Positions 47,011 through 58,436 of a DNA stretch of 64,000 bases are shown here, one piece after another (position 1 is the first letter of the stretch; every line of letters starts with the position of its first letter). The position numbers and the translations under genes were made by a program. The DNA lies in assembly GCF_000237925.1 (NCBI RefSeq), contig NW_017385990.1:372001-436000 (forward strand), in the 5' to 3' direction. Source of the stretch: Schistosoma mansoni (lineage: Eukaryota; Platyhelminthes; Trematoda; Strigeidida; Schistosomatidae). The notes under the pieces are model-generated. The model was given only the letters and a program-made list of their open reading frames with translations. It searched no databases and was not told where the DNA came from.

Positions 47011-49475
47011 TTCTCGTATGCATTTCAGTAACAATAAGAACTAGTCAATAATCTAGTACCATCCATTATAATCTGACTGTTTATATCTAGGGTAAATGCT
47101 AGTTAATGCATGTGCTTGAATATATATTCAGGTATATTCATATTCTAGTTCTTGTTTATTTCATTTGTCTTTGATTCTGAAGTATGACAATAATGAATAC
47201 ACCATCTACTCCATATGGTCCTTCAAACATTGTCATTGAATGACAAAAGTCATACTTAGATAGAATAAATCAATAAAGCTTTTTCGAATGATTTTATCTT
47301 TCATAAAGCATAGACAATGAATATGGGGAAATTTTGTTTGTTTTACATCTAGTGTAACTATGGTTACAATGATGATTCATAATTAATGTATTCATACCAA
47401 AGTAAATTAACATATTCATTTTGTATAATTGCGATTGTTCCCTGAATCATGTTAGTCAGATTTCGGGAAACGTTATCTAAGTAATTATATGATGAAGATG
47501 TTTTCAAATGAAACTTAAGTCATCGACAGTCATATGCAATTATGTTCAATACACAGTGTATATAGGATGTCCAGAGCTGTATGACTTAAAAAAGTGTCTT
47601 AACTAAAAGAAGAGTACCTGTATTTCACAATTTTTGTGTGTACCAGACAAATTTTAGGTAAATCTTGAGATATTTTTCTGCTTTCACTGATACCATCAAA
47701 ACTTCCACTGACCTGGGATTCGATTTAACAATTTATGTCTTTGTGAGAATGCATGACTACTTGAACCAGTGTACATGCTTACTAGTTTCTGTGTTGCGAA
47801 TGACTGACTGACCTGTTTACTAATTCAAGCTCTTGCTGCTAACCAACACAGTATTGAAGTGATAATAACAAGAATTAAAAGACAGTTGAATATTTCACTG
47901 TGTAGTGTATTGCAACTTCTAAGAGTTCTACCAAAGACGGAGTTAGTCCCTTACGGTTATCCACAATCTACTACAAGTATTTTAAATGTGAATAAATTTC
48001 CTCTGAGCTTCTAACAGAAAAATGAGGAAAAGTGAAACAATGAAACCATATTTTGGTCTCGAATGCCTGTGAAACAGGTAATGTGACACTATATGTAAAG
48101 AATGAGCTAAAATCAACTATATGATGTCAGTTTTAATGTCTAGTAAATATACCTTGACATGAGTCACCCCAGCTTTTGAGAAGGCCTTAATAACTCAGAC
48201 GGCATGTGACAATTGAGTCATTTTCACATCTAAAGTAACTCTATTGTTTTCATGAACGTCTTACTCTCATGTCCTTATGTTTTTATGCTTATGAGCCTTG
48301 ATTGTATATCTCTCATTTTATCCAAAGACAGTCTCCTTGCCACACCATGCATTGTGTATTATGAGCCATATTATTTATTGAATAGTATTGAGAGTTGGCA
48401 TGCTCGCCTTTACTGGTCTGCGAGTGCTTGAAATAAACATATGCGAAATTTATCCTTGTATTTGACTTGTTTTATTACGTTATTCTTTTACGTAAATTGC
48501 GTTGACCATCATTTACAAGGGTTGGTGGTATGAATAGTTCTTCAACATCATCATAAGCAATCAAACTTGAGACATATCAACTGGCCAATAAAACAGACAA
48601 AGTAATAAATAAGTTAGTGAGTATTATGAAACACGGTAAGTCTGTTATGTAGAATTTCATTTACTTATACGAAGTAAGTTTATATGCCTATTTATAAGGA
48701 TATAATATAAATAAAGTAATATGAGAAGACAAACCATTCATACTTAGCCCGCGCATCCCCGTCAACTAACGTCTTCGTTCTAACACTTATGCCTTTTTCG
48801 ACCTACTTATGTTCGTCTCTTAATGTGGACCTTGCTAATAACATTCATGTACGTTTTTGTGTAGGTAAGCCTTATTATTGGTTGTCACCTTTGCCCTAAT
48901 TAATCGTCTGAATACATTAACCACCCTATGTAAAGAGTTATTCTCTCATTATTCACTACGTAAGCAACGATGTTTTCATCTGAGCTTACTGAACATCTGC
49001 GCAAACGAATGTATGCAGTAAATCTTGCTTAATTATTTTTTATCTAAGCTTCATTACTGCCGTTATAAATTGGGGGCTAGCTTAAGCATAATGAGTGAGA
49101 TTCAAAGGGAATTCACTTTTTATAGTTGATACAACATTATTATCATTCACGGAATCCGAAACGTGGTGCAAGCACATCACTAAATATTATAAGCACTGTC
49201 TATTATTGAAATATGAAATATGGCATCCCTAATCTAAAGGAAACAATTATCTTCAACAAAGACGGAAAATTGTGTTCAGAATTCAGAAAACTGTGTGACA
49301 ACATTGTTTCATTGCGACAAGATTGAGGATTTGAATAAATATTTGGTAACGGCATGAAAAACCTATAGGACCAAGGTGAAACACAAGTCACTGATGCCTA
49401 CTTTAATTGAATAAGTAACCACTACAGATAAAAAATTCTGTGAACTTACATAACTGTATGCTGAAACATAGATGA
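47011..49475. other. No recognisable gene
   Basis: About 2.5 kb of AT-rich sequence downstream of CFAP96. The ORF at 49203-49391 (minus) lies just past its stop and has no recognisable features. Confidence 0.4.
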
Positions 49476-49477
49476 GT

Positions 49478-50464
49478 CTAACTGTCGATAACAGATGGTT
49501 TAAAATTTCTGTAGTTAGATGAGTTGATGCGTCTTTTGATGTTTAATTCCAGGATAGAAGTGATAGGGTATGTTTTCGGACAGGATGGTATTTTGAGTGG
49601 TGGTTTAGTATATTTTACCAAGACAGTTCTCCTGGGTTTATCTGAGCTGTAATGAGGGAATGGGCTAAAGCAACCATCTTTACATCCACCCATTAATTTC
49701 GACGCACTTGATGGTTTGAATACAGATTTAGGGTGTGTAGGGTTTCTGATAGTTCCAGTGAAAGGTCTTCGTTTAATACGCACTTCGTGGTAAGGATTTT
49801 TATCAAAGTATTGCTGGGGATGCATGTTAAGATAAAACTTCTTTCCAGCTGATGAGCTTTCTTTAATACTTGGTTTTTTATTTTTGTCATAAGGATCACT
49901 CTTGTAGTTTGGATATTTTCCTATTGTGATATCAATGTAAGAACCGCAGCCTTTCTTAGCCGGGGAAGTATAAAAATTTTTCTTGTGTGATATCCTTTGA
50001 TTGTTCAGCCTCGTTAGTGGCCTAAAGTAAGATATGGGTCCACTAAACGTGTCTATAGAGCTGCCTAAGCCAAGAAGATGATGGGTTCCGTTCGGAGGAG
50101 CCCAATTCTTTCCTATTATTTTCTTTGAGCTCTCCTTTCTTTGAATTCGAATAAGTCTTTCTAGATCGATTTTGTTATCACCAGTGAAAATTCGTATAAA
50201 AGGTCCAAAATAACCATCCATATTCGCGGACTTGTGTTTGGATCCATCACAATACATCTGTTTCCCTTTGAATGCTGACCGAATTTGATGACTGTCTTGC
50301 TTATCGTACTGGTCATTTATAGTGACATAAGACATCTCTTTGAATATTCCAAGTCTATCAAAATCAGCTTGCATTGTTGGCATTTTGAAGCTACCAAGAC
50401 CTTTGGGTTTGCTGGCGTATGTGCTGGAATGACTTGAGTAAATGTTAACTGAGAAACAATACAC
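49478..50464 (-). CDS. CFAP96: CFAP96 (C4orf47/UPF0602) cilia- and flagella-associated protein
   Basis: A 328-codon uninterrupted frame ending TAG at 49478. Blocks match human CFAP96 along its length: FDRLGIFKEMSYVTINDQY (human MERIGLFSEMEYITVGDKY), GYFGPFIRIFTGD, KNFYTSPAKKGCGSY then ITIGKYP, KFYLNMHPQQYFDKNPY, FKPSSASKLMGGCKDGCFSP and ITSILELNIKRRINSSNYR. Human CFAP96 has about 309 residues. The conserved part begins just after M28/M31, so the true start may be M28 (about 301 aa); a candidate acceptor just upstream would allow a short leading exon. No intron is needed. In other animals the protein is associated with centrosomes and motile cilia, so a role in flame cells, ciliated larvae or sperm is likely. 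It is divergent from PPP2R5, with 300 bp between the starts. Confidence 0.92.
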   Translation of the reverse strand: MYCFSVNIYSSHSSTYASKPKGLGSFKMPTMQADFDRLGIFKEMSYVTINDQYDKQDSHQIRSAFKGKQMYCDGSKHKSANMDGYFGPFIRIFTGDNKIDLERLIRIQRKESSKKIIGKNWAPPNGTHHLLGLGSSIDTFSGPISYFRPLTRLNNQRISHKKNFYTSPAKKGCGSYIDITIGKYPNYKSDPYDKNKKPSIKESSSAGKKFYLNMHPQQYFDKNPYHEVRIKRRPFTGTIRNPTHPKSVFKPSSASKLMGGCKDGCFSPFPHYSSDKPRRTVLVKYTKPPLKIPSCPKTYPITSILELNIKRRINSSNYRNFKPSVIDS

Positions 50465-50764
50465 TCAGATTGTTTACTTTGGATATAATATATGACCTTG
50501 AATCAATGATGAGTTCTGATTCGACATAAGTACTCTGTTAAACAATGAAGTTTAGTCTCACTACTTTTAAGACTTTTATTTTTGAATTCCAATTTGAGAT
50601 TAGCTAGTAACTAAACTGTTTTTATATTCTAGGCTAAAGCGCCCAAAACGAACTTCAGGTACTGCGGCAATTTCGTTTTTCGGGTCTGGTTCGCATGTTG
50701 GTTAATGCTACTAAGAGCATAACTGGTTTTCCCAATTATATTAAGACGCTTCACATAGAGTCAT
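50465..50764. promoter_or_regulatory. Shared upstream region of CFAP96 and PPP2R5
   Basis: The two ATGs point away from each other across 300 bp, so this interval must hold at least part of both 5' regions and may be a bidirectional promoter. A TTCTAG at 50626-50631 could be a 3' splice or trans-splice acceptor for PPP2R5. No clear TATA box. Confidence 0.5.
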
Positions 50765-51041
50765 ATGGCATCTGGGAATTCTGTTATCGTCTCAAGTCAA
50801 ATAAATGCATCGTCTCCGTCAGTGTTGGCGACGGAGAATTCATGTCAAAATAGTATCGCTTTATCGGATTCTCCTCGTCACCACACAGTCCCACATGGTG
50901 AAGCTCATCCCCCTCCTACGCAACTCATCAAGCTAAATTCTCTTGCTGGCCCTTCAGTCTCAAGAAAAGAGAAACTCCATACATCTTCGCGATTTGGTGC
51001 TCCAAAGAGTCGTGAGCTTAATCCTTTACCTCTCATTAAAG
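50765..51041 (+). CDS. PPP2R5: PPP2R5 exon 1
   Basis: Starts [12 protein letters not shown], ends PLPLIK plus one base, followed by donor GTGTGT. Low-complexity Ser/Pro/His N-terminal extension, as variable in B56 isoforms. Reading past the donor gives only a short spurious tail. Confidence 0.85.
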
Positions 51042-54000
51042 GTGTGTCTCAAGTTTTTAAAGTGTACATCTAAATTCATTCACTTTCTAGCGTGTTCGTG
51101 CCTATAGTCACATCGTCATTCGGTATTTTTACTATATTTGTAATTAGAGGCACTTATTCTGGACATAGCTCTCGTATTGTTTCTCAGCTAAAGAATGTGT
51201 TTGTTGGTAAGCGTGGCAATGTTGGTTATTTAGCTTAGAAATTTAGCACTACGTAAAATATTGTCCATGTGAAAATAAATCTACCAATCTCTCACACTTG
51301 TTTACTTTCTTCAAGCCCCTGAAAGTATCTCCAGTTATTCGAAGCTTTTTGTATTGTTCGCGTTGTCGGAATAGAGTTCATCAACTCCGAGTTAAAAAGC
51401 CCTGGTGTAAACGTATTTTGTAACGGTATGGGTTCTAAGGCGTACCTAGGATTTGCGTTTGTTGACCCCAAACTCTATGAGAATCAGTGCTGAACATTCA
51501 TTCGTGTGTGCACCAACAAACTTAGCACATGTACCTTAACTCATTGACGTAAGCCACCTACAAAATTGATATCCTTCAATTGCTTAGGACATCTAATATG
51601 GCATATTTTTTGTAAAAATATTTCGTATATAAGCATGTTATTTTATCGGAGAAAACTACTCCAGCCAATGGTCTTTCACGTCAGTTTATAAACGAAATAG
51701 GTTGAGTCGGTGATATTGTCTTGTAAGCACTTGTCACCTGACCCCATCGTGTCACTGCCCTTCATCTATAGATTTATATTCTGTCTATTTATTTTCAATG
51801 ATCTGGAGCACATTCTGCTGTATCGCGATCTTCAAAACTCCATGACCAGCAAAATTAGAAATAATCTTTGTGATTGTCCACTTAAACCGAAGTCCAGAAG
51901 ACAAAAAGCCTCAGTAAAATTATTCGTGGAAGGTCTTTCCTCGAACATCTATTAAGATACGGAATATTGTCCATTTTTATTAGAATTATGGTTAAAGATA
52001 TACGTATATTCAGTGGTATGGGAGGACAGTTTTTGGCCACCAAATGCCCTGGTACGGCCGAGAGTGGGGAGAGTCAGCTCTCATATGGTCACGTGCATAC
52101 ATCCACTGCCGCAGAAGTCCTTCTCACGGCGGGGCTGTTATTTACAAAATTGAGGGGACGAGGTGCGAATGTCCGGCGCTTTGACCGGGTTAGTGAACAC
52201 AGAGCCCACCTAGGGGAGTTGGTAAACACTGATTCCAAACCAACGGTGCACGTGAGCTCCAGTTTATTTATTTATTTGTTTAAACACAAATATTGGTAGA
52301 AGGGGGCACCAGATATGTATATGCACCACACAAACATGTCATTTCACTTAATTGTGGGAGGGCTATGATACTGCCCGGGTGCCCTGACCAAAGCAGGCGG
52401 TTTTCTTAGGGGGCCACACCCGGAGCTTTTGACTTAACTGTCTGATCCACAAGGAAGTGGAGTATCGTGAGGAGATGCAGTCCAATAGTAGCCGGTATCC
52501 AACGATTGATTCATATGTCATTTGTTCCCTCAGGATACTGGGAACCATGTGCACCATTGGTTTGTAATCAGTGTTTTCCAACTCCCTTAGGTGGGCTTTC
52601 CGTGTCCACCAACCCGGTTAAAGTGCCGAACATTCGCTTTTCATCCTCTGGATTTCGTAAACAACACCTGTGGTCTGAGAAGGCAATGAGTAGGACTTCC
52701 CTGACAGAGGCTGTATACGCGTGGCCATGTGAAAGCATTTGGAGAGGGAGAGCGTACTCCCCCCACTCTCGGCCGTAGCAGGGCATTTGGGGGCAAGCTC
52801 CAGTATCCTGAAGGAACAAATGGCGTATGAACCAATTATTGGTCACCGGCTACCATGGGACTGCATCTCCTGACGATGCTCCACTGCCTTGTGGACTAGA
52901 CCTTTAGGTCAAAGGCTCGAGTATGGCCCTCTAAGAAAACCACCTGCTTCAGTCTGGGCACCTGAGCAGTATCACAGCCCTCACACAAATCAAATGAGAT
53001 TCGTGAGGCGCATATTTATCTGGTGCTTCCTTGTACCAATATTTATGTTTAAATAAATAAAAAAATCACATAAATGGAATCATTTATGTGACGCATCTCC
53101 ATTTGGTGCCTTGTACTAATGTTTGGTGTGTCGAGATAAAATAAAAATAAGCAGTTAAAAGAAATCCAAAACCGACTTTCGGAAACTTAGTGTAAAGTAA
53201 CTCGAAATTGTTGGTATTAGCGTGGACTCATTCACTTTACAACCCGTGAACCTTCGACATTTTATTACTTAATACATGTTTTCCTCTTTTTTTTACTTTC
53301 CCTTTTTGTTCAAGTCCTAATTTTAGCACTATCACTTCCATTCCCACATTCAAACTTATGTACGACCGATGACCTCCCTTGTTTTATGGTGGTCAGGCTT
53401 GTTTACTGTAATTACATAGTCTAATTGTTTCATTTGGAACGTTTTTACTTAAAATCTTGTCTCATCACCAGTTTTTGTGGAGAAATAAGATGGGGCTTCA
53501 GTATTTAGCTGAGCTGATGTCTTCTTTTACAGGAATTTCGGCATTGATAATTTAACGATTTATCATAATCCAGTAATTTTACTTTCGAATCACAGTCATT
53601 AAATGTCAGCAAGTCAGTAGCTGAGTTTATAGGCATGCGTATGGTTGGGTAGCGCGGACATTCCCACAGATACTCAGTCTCTTTCTGGTCCTTACCTATT
53701 CTCTTTCTCATATTTTCAACTTTGTTTCTGTTATCAGTCTTTTATAAGTTGCCGAGTCTTTTTCTTTATATGTTTTGAGTTTATGCAGTAGCGCTGCATA
53801 TTATATTTTGTGGATTATACTGTTGGAATCCCATATGAAATTGAGTAGTGGGTTTATTTGCTGAAGTTCTGGAATTCAATTATTAGTCATAATATGAAGC
53901 TTTGGATATATTTGAGTCAACCCAAGTTAACACTACATATGAGTATAATGAGATGAAATTAACTAGGTGAATAACAAAGGTGTCGAGATACTTGTAGTAT

Positions 54001-57000
54001 CGTTGATGAAGATTAAATACTGGAAAATACGTTTCGAAAGGTTTCACTTTAAAAAAATAAAAGTGCGGAATAATATTGAAGCTGTTGGAGAGATAAAGAG
54101 CAAATGTATTCGAGCCATTGCTCCTGATTATGAGCTGTATAACCCATCGTCTTCAACCACTGATATCTGCATCGCTCGTACTGTAACCAAGTACCTATCA
54201 TTTATTTATTTAAGCATAAATATTGGTACAAAAGGGCACCAGATATATATGCGCCATACAAATCTCACTTGATTTGTGTGAGGGCTGTAATGCTGCCTAG
54301 GTGCCCAAACTGAAGCAGAAGTATCTATCAAGACGACTCAGTTCAAAAGTCAAATACTTTATGGACCACTGGCTGGGTGAGTCATGCTGCTACACTAAAT
54401 CGCCGTTTCGTATTTTTGTGATGATGTATTTCATAGTATCAGCTGGTTTTACTTTAAAATCGTGAATTTTATTTCATTGTACCAGATTCTGACAATCAAG
54501 AAAAGCGAGAGGAGCTATTTATTCAAAAACTAAAACAATGCTCAGTTGTATTTGAATTTGTACCAGATATTTTGAGCGATTTAAAAGATAAAGAGGTGAA
54601 ACGAGCAGCTCTGCACGAATTGACTGAATATCTGACTGAAAATTCCGGCATAATTACAGATTCAATATATCCAGAAGTGGTTCGAATGGTTGAAGCCAAC
54701 TTATTTCGTACATTACCACCACCAAGTAATCCATCTGGTGCAGAATTTGATCCAGAAGAGGATGAGCCAACGTTGGAGGCTGCTTGGCCTCATTTACAAG
54801 TAAGCTTATTGGAAAAGTCAGTTTTAGTTGGGCATGTTTTAAAAGTATCACATATTTTTAATTTTAAAAGTGTACTAGAAAAGCGAATTAGCGGTTCATT
54901 CGCTCAAATCTTGTTCACTGTTTACACGAAATACTCATCTCAGTCATTCAACTCTAGCTGTTACCTTGGCACTGTGGTCGGGCTTAGTCACCGTGATGAC
55001 CCAGTTGGGCTATATTGACTAGAAAACTCGTTCCTTCAGATGCTAGCATATAGAACAGGTCATTTGGAGGATGGAAAGGCTAGAAGCAGCAAATTAATGT
55101 CTGAGGGCTAAGTTGTACTGCCGAGCGGGAAGTGACAGCATTAGGAAGTTTCCCTCAAACAACCAGCATATACGGCGATGCTACTTTCTCTCAACAAAGG
55201 AATTTAGAAATGATCTGTCCTAAAAATTACATCTCACCTTATCTCACAGGTTCTATTTCCAGTCGTAAGGCCTTTGATGTACACATCTAAAAAGTTAAAG
55301 TCTACTCTGAAAAGACCGTATCCAACCAGCCTCCATCAGTTTTCCCTTGTTATCTGTGATCACACCTCCAGGTCTCCAAGACCACTATTAATGCAGCTCC
55401 CTTTTCAAAATCCTGAATCTATATTTCTTACGATGCTGATAATCGGCAATTGATAACCATTTACGTAACTCAACTCCGTTTGATTTATATTTTGCTAACT
55501 GCAAGTTTATGTACTGAACTTTGAGGCAAACTGTTTGTGCAAGGGCAGACATTCGAATAACCAAATCTTATTCAATACAGTTATTCATACAATTATATGA
55601 AACATTCATATGAATTCTAGTAATTAATCTCATTTCACATAGTTTAGTAGTAACTGTGTAACTCATTAATAATGCTTCTCTGTGGTTGTAAATGACCTGA
55701 ACTTAATTTGTACAATATGAAGTTTCTTAGTAAAACAATGCCTTTTGTGGATAAGTTGCGATGAACTCCAAACTTACTACATATTAGCCATTCATTTGTT
55801 GATTCTAAAGCTTGTTTTATGTGCGTCCCTCCGGGAACCCTGTGACATCTTTGTCCGGTTGTGCTGGTGTTTGTGTCTCACAAAGCTCCCCGTTAACAGT
55901 CGATTACATTTTATTAGATTAGAAAACCCCATCAAAGTGGGAAATTTGTATGAGAAACGATCTCTTCTCGTTATCTCCTCTTGCTCGCTGACAGATTGCA
56001 ACCCATATGCAATTAAGGTCTAGTTCTACAATCAGTTAAACTATCTCAAGAAAGCTAGCTTGAGAATTGAATGTTCATGTCAGGGATTTAAGCACACAGA
56101 CAAGTTAATTGGGCAGCCAATGGGGACTAGTTGTTTTCAGGTCAGATAACGACGACTATCTCCTGCAAAATTACGCAGACCACAACCTTTTTCTGGTTAG
56201 CACTAGCTACCGGCGCAGTCATCGCTAATGTGCTACCTGGCGTCCCCCTACTCCACTTCAAGCAGATTAATTACACTGCGATAAGCTAACGCTAGCGTGG
56301 TTAAATACATGACTTCCACTTCTTTTGGAGTACTTATCTAGACTTTGATCATTCCCCTATTTCTGCTACTGACACCTGTAAGTCACTTATAGAACACCGA
56401 TAGGAGGGCAAGTCTGCTTCCGATTGTGTCCAAGTTATTTGCCTCTGTCATGCTTTGCAAACTGTTCATCGCTCTTAAAAGATTGACTCACGAAAAGTAG
56501 GCTGCTTTTCGTCCTAGTCGAGGGCGTATTGATAATAACTTCACCCTCCGCCAAATGTTTGAACACCGTCATGCCTATTGCAGGCCAACAACTGTAATGT
56601 TTCTTGACATCAGGACCACATTCGATTCGTGGAACAGGACTGTTCTTTGAGATTGTCTATTGACGAAGCGTATACCTGAGAAGTTTAATGACATTTAAAA
56701 TCCTTTTTTACTAACACATCTGGCAGAGTATTGAGGGCATACAACCATCTCTCTCCATTGTTTCACTCAAGCAGTAGTGTTAGGCAGGATTGCCTAATCT
56801 CATCATTTCTTCTCAACTTTGCCATCGATGACATTCTGGAAACAGCTTTGATGGATGTAAGTAATGGTGGTATGGATCTATTACATGAAGAAAGACATTG
56901 AGTATGCGGATGATACACAAATCATGCAACCCACACGTAATCAGCTGGCAATCAGTGTCCGTATGTATGGCATGTGCTTTCCACCTTCGATGTGCTAAGT

Positions 57001-58346
57001 ACTTTTACAACACTATCAGGACACTGACCCGACCGTTGCTGCTACCTTGACGTGGTGGTTGGGCTTACCTATTGTGATGAACCAATAGAGCTATACTGGC
57101 TAGAACAATCGTTCCTCATAGTCCTACCATGCCAGGTAGGTCGGTTGAAGAGCGGTAAGACTAAAAGCAGCAAACCCAAGGTCCGAAGGCGAAACCGTAC
57201 TGCTGGCTGCAGAGAGGTGTGACGGGTTAAAAGAGGTCGACCCTAAAAATGCACACCTCGCCTTATCCCACGGATATCCGCCTCCAGTGATAAGGTCTCA
57301 ACAAGTACGGAGCTGACACGAAAATTACTCACAAAAAGGTTGTGTGTGACCGACCTCGAGCAGTTATCATTTGGGCAGCGCGGTTACACTCTCAGGTCAC
57401 TAAGACCATCTCTAATCCCAATTCCTTTTCAGGTACCTCCCACCTCTAACACTGAACCTGAACTCACTCTGGGTAGTGAGCAGATAGAATTAGTCGAGAA
57501 GTTCGTGTATCTGGGTAACGACGTAAGTGTTGATGGCATCATGACTGGTGAGATCAGACTATGTATGGTGAAAGTCAGAGAGGCTTATGCCAATCTGGAC
57601 AATCTTTGGCGTCTTGCTCATGTTAGTCCGGCTGTTAAAGGTCGAATCTACAACGCATTGGTGAGAACAGTTTTACTCTCTGAGTGTGAGACCTGACCTC
57701 TCTGAGTTGAGGATGTTAGGAAACTCTGTGTTTCATCATTATTGTCTCCGAAGAATTGACAACATCCAGTGATAACACAATGTTAGTAACGTGTGTTGGA
57801 ACACAGTAATGAGAATTCGATTACCGCCACCATCTTGAAACATTGATTTCGGTGGCTTGTACGTGCACTACGAATGTCGTTCCAGTGAATTCCACATCAA
57901 ACATTATTTATGGACTCTGGGAGTGGTTGGAAAAAGCGGAGAGGTGTATGACATGGTGTTGTGGTATGAAAGAAGTATGTAGAGGACTGGATTCTTTTGG
58001 CCCTTCCCGACTTCCTGGTCGGGGTCCTAGAGGATGATGCAACACAGTGTCTAGAGATGTTATCAGACATGGATCAGAATAGAAGCCAGTGTCGATCCTG
58101 CTGTGGCATTTTATTAGTTTCTTCCTAAGACTGGGTTGTATTCTCCTTAATTGAACTACTTCTCCCGTTATTATTATTACCCTACTTTTATGTTATGTAC
58201 TCTTTTATGTAATGAATATGTGTTTTTTTATATTTTTTGTTCACTGTTACCAGTTGGTATATGAATTCCTACTTCGATTCATTGAATCTCCAAATTTTCA
58301 ACCAAATGTTGCTAAGCGTTATTTTGATACAAAATTTGTATTACAG
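50765..58346 (+). CDS. PPP2R5: PP2A B56 regulatory subunit (PPP2R5 family), first three exons
   Basis: Exons 50765-51041, 54486-54799 and 58254-58346 join in frame (228 codons) and the last ends at a donor, so the gene continues beyond the window. The protein is the N-terminal part of a B56 subunit, which targets the PP2A phosphatase core to substrates. A variable Ser/Pro-rich N-terminus (exon 1) is followed by the conserved helical-repeat domain: [62 protein letters not shown], then [20 protein letters not shown] and KFVLQ. The next expected block (LLELFDSEDPRER) was not found up to 64000, so intron 3 exceeds 5.6 kb. Which B56 isoform it represents cannot be told. Introns are filled with LINE and R1 copies. 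Confidence 0.93.
52020..53062 (+). mobile_element. R1 retroposon split by a second R1
   Basis: The 5' half at 52033-52263 (CCACCAAATGCCCTGGTACG ... GTGCACGTGAGCTCCAG) and 3' half at 52796-53062 (AGCTCCAGTATCCTG ... AAATAAATAAAAAAAT) rebuild one plus-strand R1. They are separated by the minus-strand R1 at 52264-52795. Confidence 0.85.
52264..52795 (-). mobile_element. Full-length R1 retroposon nested in R1
   Basis: A 532-bp minus-strand R1 bounded by the direct repeat AGCTCCAGT (52255-52263 and 52796-52804), a 9-bp target duplication (eight if the last T belongs to the tail). Its 5' end reads GCCCCCAAATGCCCTGC and its 3' end is an (AAAT)n tail. This defines the exact ends of R1. ORFs inside on either strand are spurious. 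Confidence 0.88.
54189..54330 (-). mobile_element. 5'-truncated R1 with 12-bp target duplication
   Basis: The last ~118 bp of R1 (54201-54318), minus orientation, with an (AAAT)n tail, lie between AAGTACCTATCA (54189-54200) and AAGTATCTATCA (54319-54330). Truncation at the 5' end plus target duplication is typical of LINE-mediated insertion. It lies 155 bp upstream of PPP2R5 exon 2. Confidence 0.85.
54486..54799 (+). CDS. PPP2R5: PPP2R5 exon 2
   Basis: 314 bp between acceptor TTGTACCAG and donor GTAAGC. Begins by completing Asp, then [14 protein letters not shown]; ends EAAWPHLQ. Most conserved exon in view. Confidence 0.95.
54955..55430 (+). repeat. R2 repeat, old copy
   Basis: Aligns in order with 57028-57448: GCTGTTACCTTGGCACTGTG (CTGCTACCTTGACGTGGTGG there), GGGCTATATTGACTAGAA, AAGGCTAGAAGCAGCAAA, CACCTTATCTCACAGG. 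Diverged. R2 may be a LINE 5' untranslated region. Confidence 0.65.
55790..58140 (+). mobile_element. LINE copy C (RTE-like) interrupted by R2
   Basis: Endonuclease end near 56140-56260 ([19 protein letters not shown] and CATWRPP, matching the conserved CADHHLFL...CATWRPPS blocks), then a deletion to FRPSRG-like sequence at 56510, [20 protein letters not shown] (56563-56625), the RT core, an R2 insertion (57028-57448), and [20 protein letters not shown] to ending TGA at 57694. Then come RWLGHV-like remnants and a [13 protein letters not shown]-terminus near 58020. Shares the same TGA and deletion type as copies A and B. Inactive. Confidence 0.85.
57028..57448 (+). repeat. R2 repeat inside LINE copy C
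   Basis: 421 bp absent from copies A and B at this point. ACACTGA occurs just before it (57021-57027) and again at its end (57449-57455), where copy A has one ACAGTGA, suggesting a 7-bp target duplication. The boundary is blurred because the longer R2 at 63130-63690 also contains ACCTCTAACA-like sequence. Confidence 0.65.
58254..58346 (+). CDS. PPP2R5: PPP2R5 exon 3
   Basis: 93 bp, 31 codons, phase 0 at both ends: [20 protein letters not shown] and [11 protein letters not shown]. Acceptor TGTTACCAG, donor GTATGA. The preceding WPHLQ of exon 2 joins exactly as in vertebrate B56 proteins. Confidence 0.93.
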
Positions 58347-58436
58347 GTATGATTTTTTTTATTTCACTTATTTATTTATAATAAGCAGTCAAATACTCAT
58401 TTTGTTGTTATTTAATTTATCAAACAATGGCATAGG

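Larger units (their letters stand above)
51042..54485 (+). other. PPP2R5 intron 1
   Basis: 3.4 kb. Contains the nested R1 pair (52020-53062) and the truncated R1 at 54201-54318. The rest shows no gene. ORF 51710-51955 and ORF 53967-54272 lack family features. Confidence 0.85.
54800..58253 (+). other. PPP2R5 intron 2
   Basis: 3.45 kb, mostly R2 (54955-55430) and LINE copy C (55790-58140). The acceptor TTACCAG lies about 110 bp past the LINE's last recognisable sequence. Confidence 0.85.

Noticed and set aside
52467-52846. Several ORFs of 60-103 codons on both strands
   Set aside because: Lie in R1 retroposon copies, are repeated wherever R1 occurs, and match no protein family.
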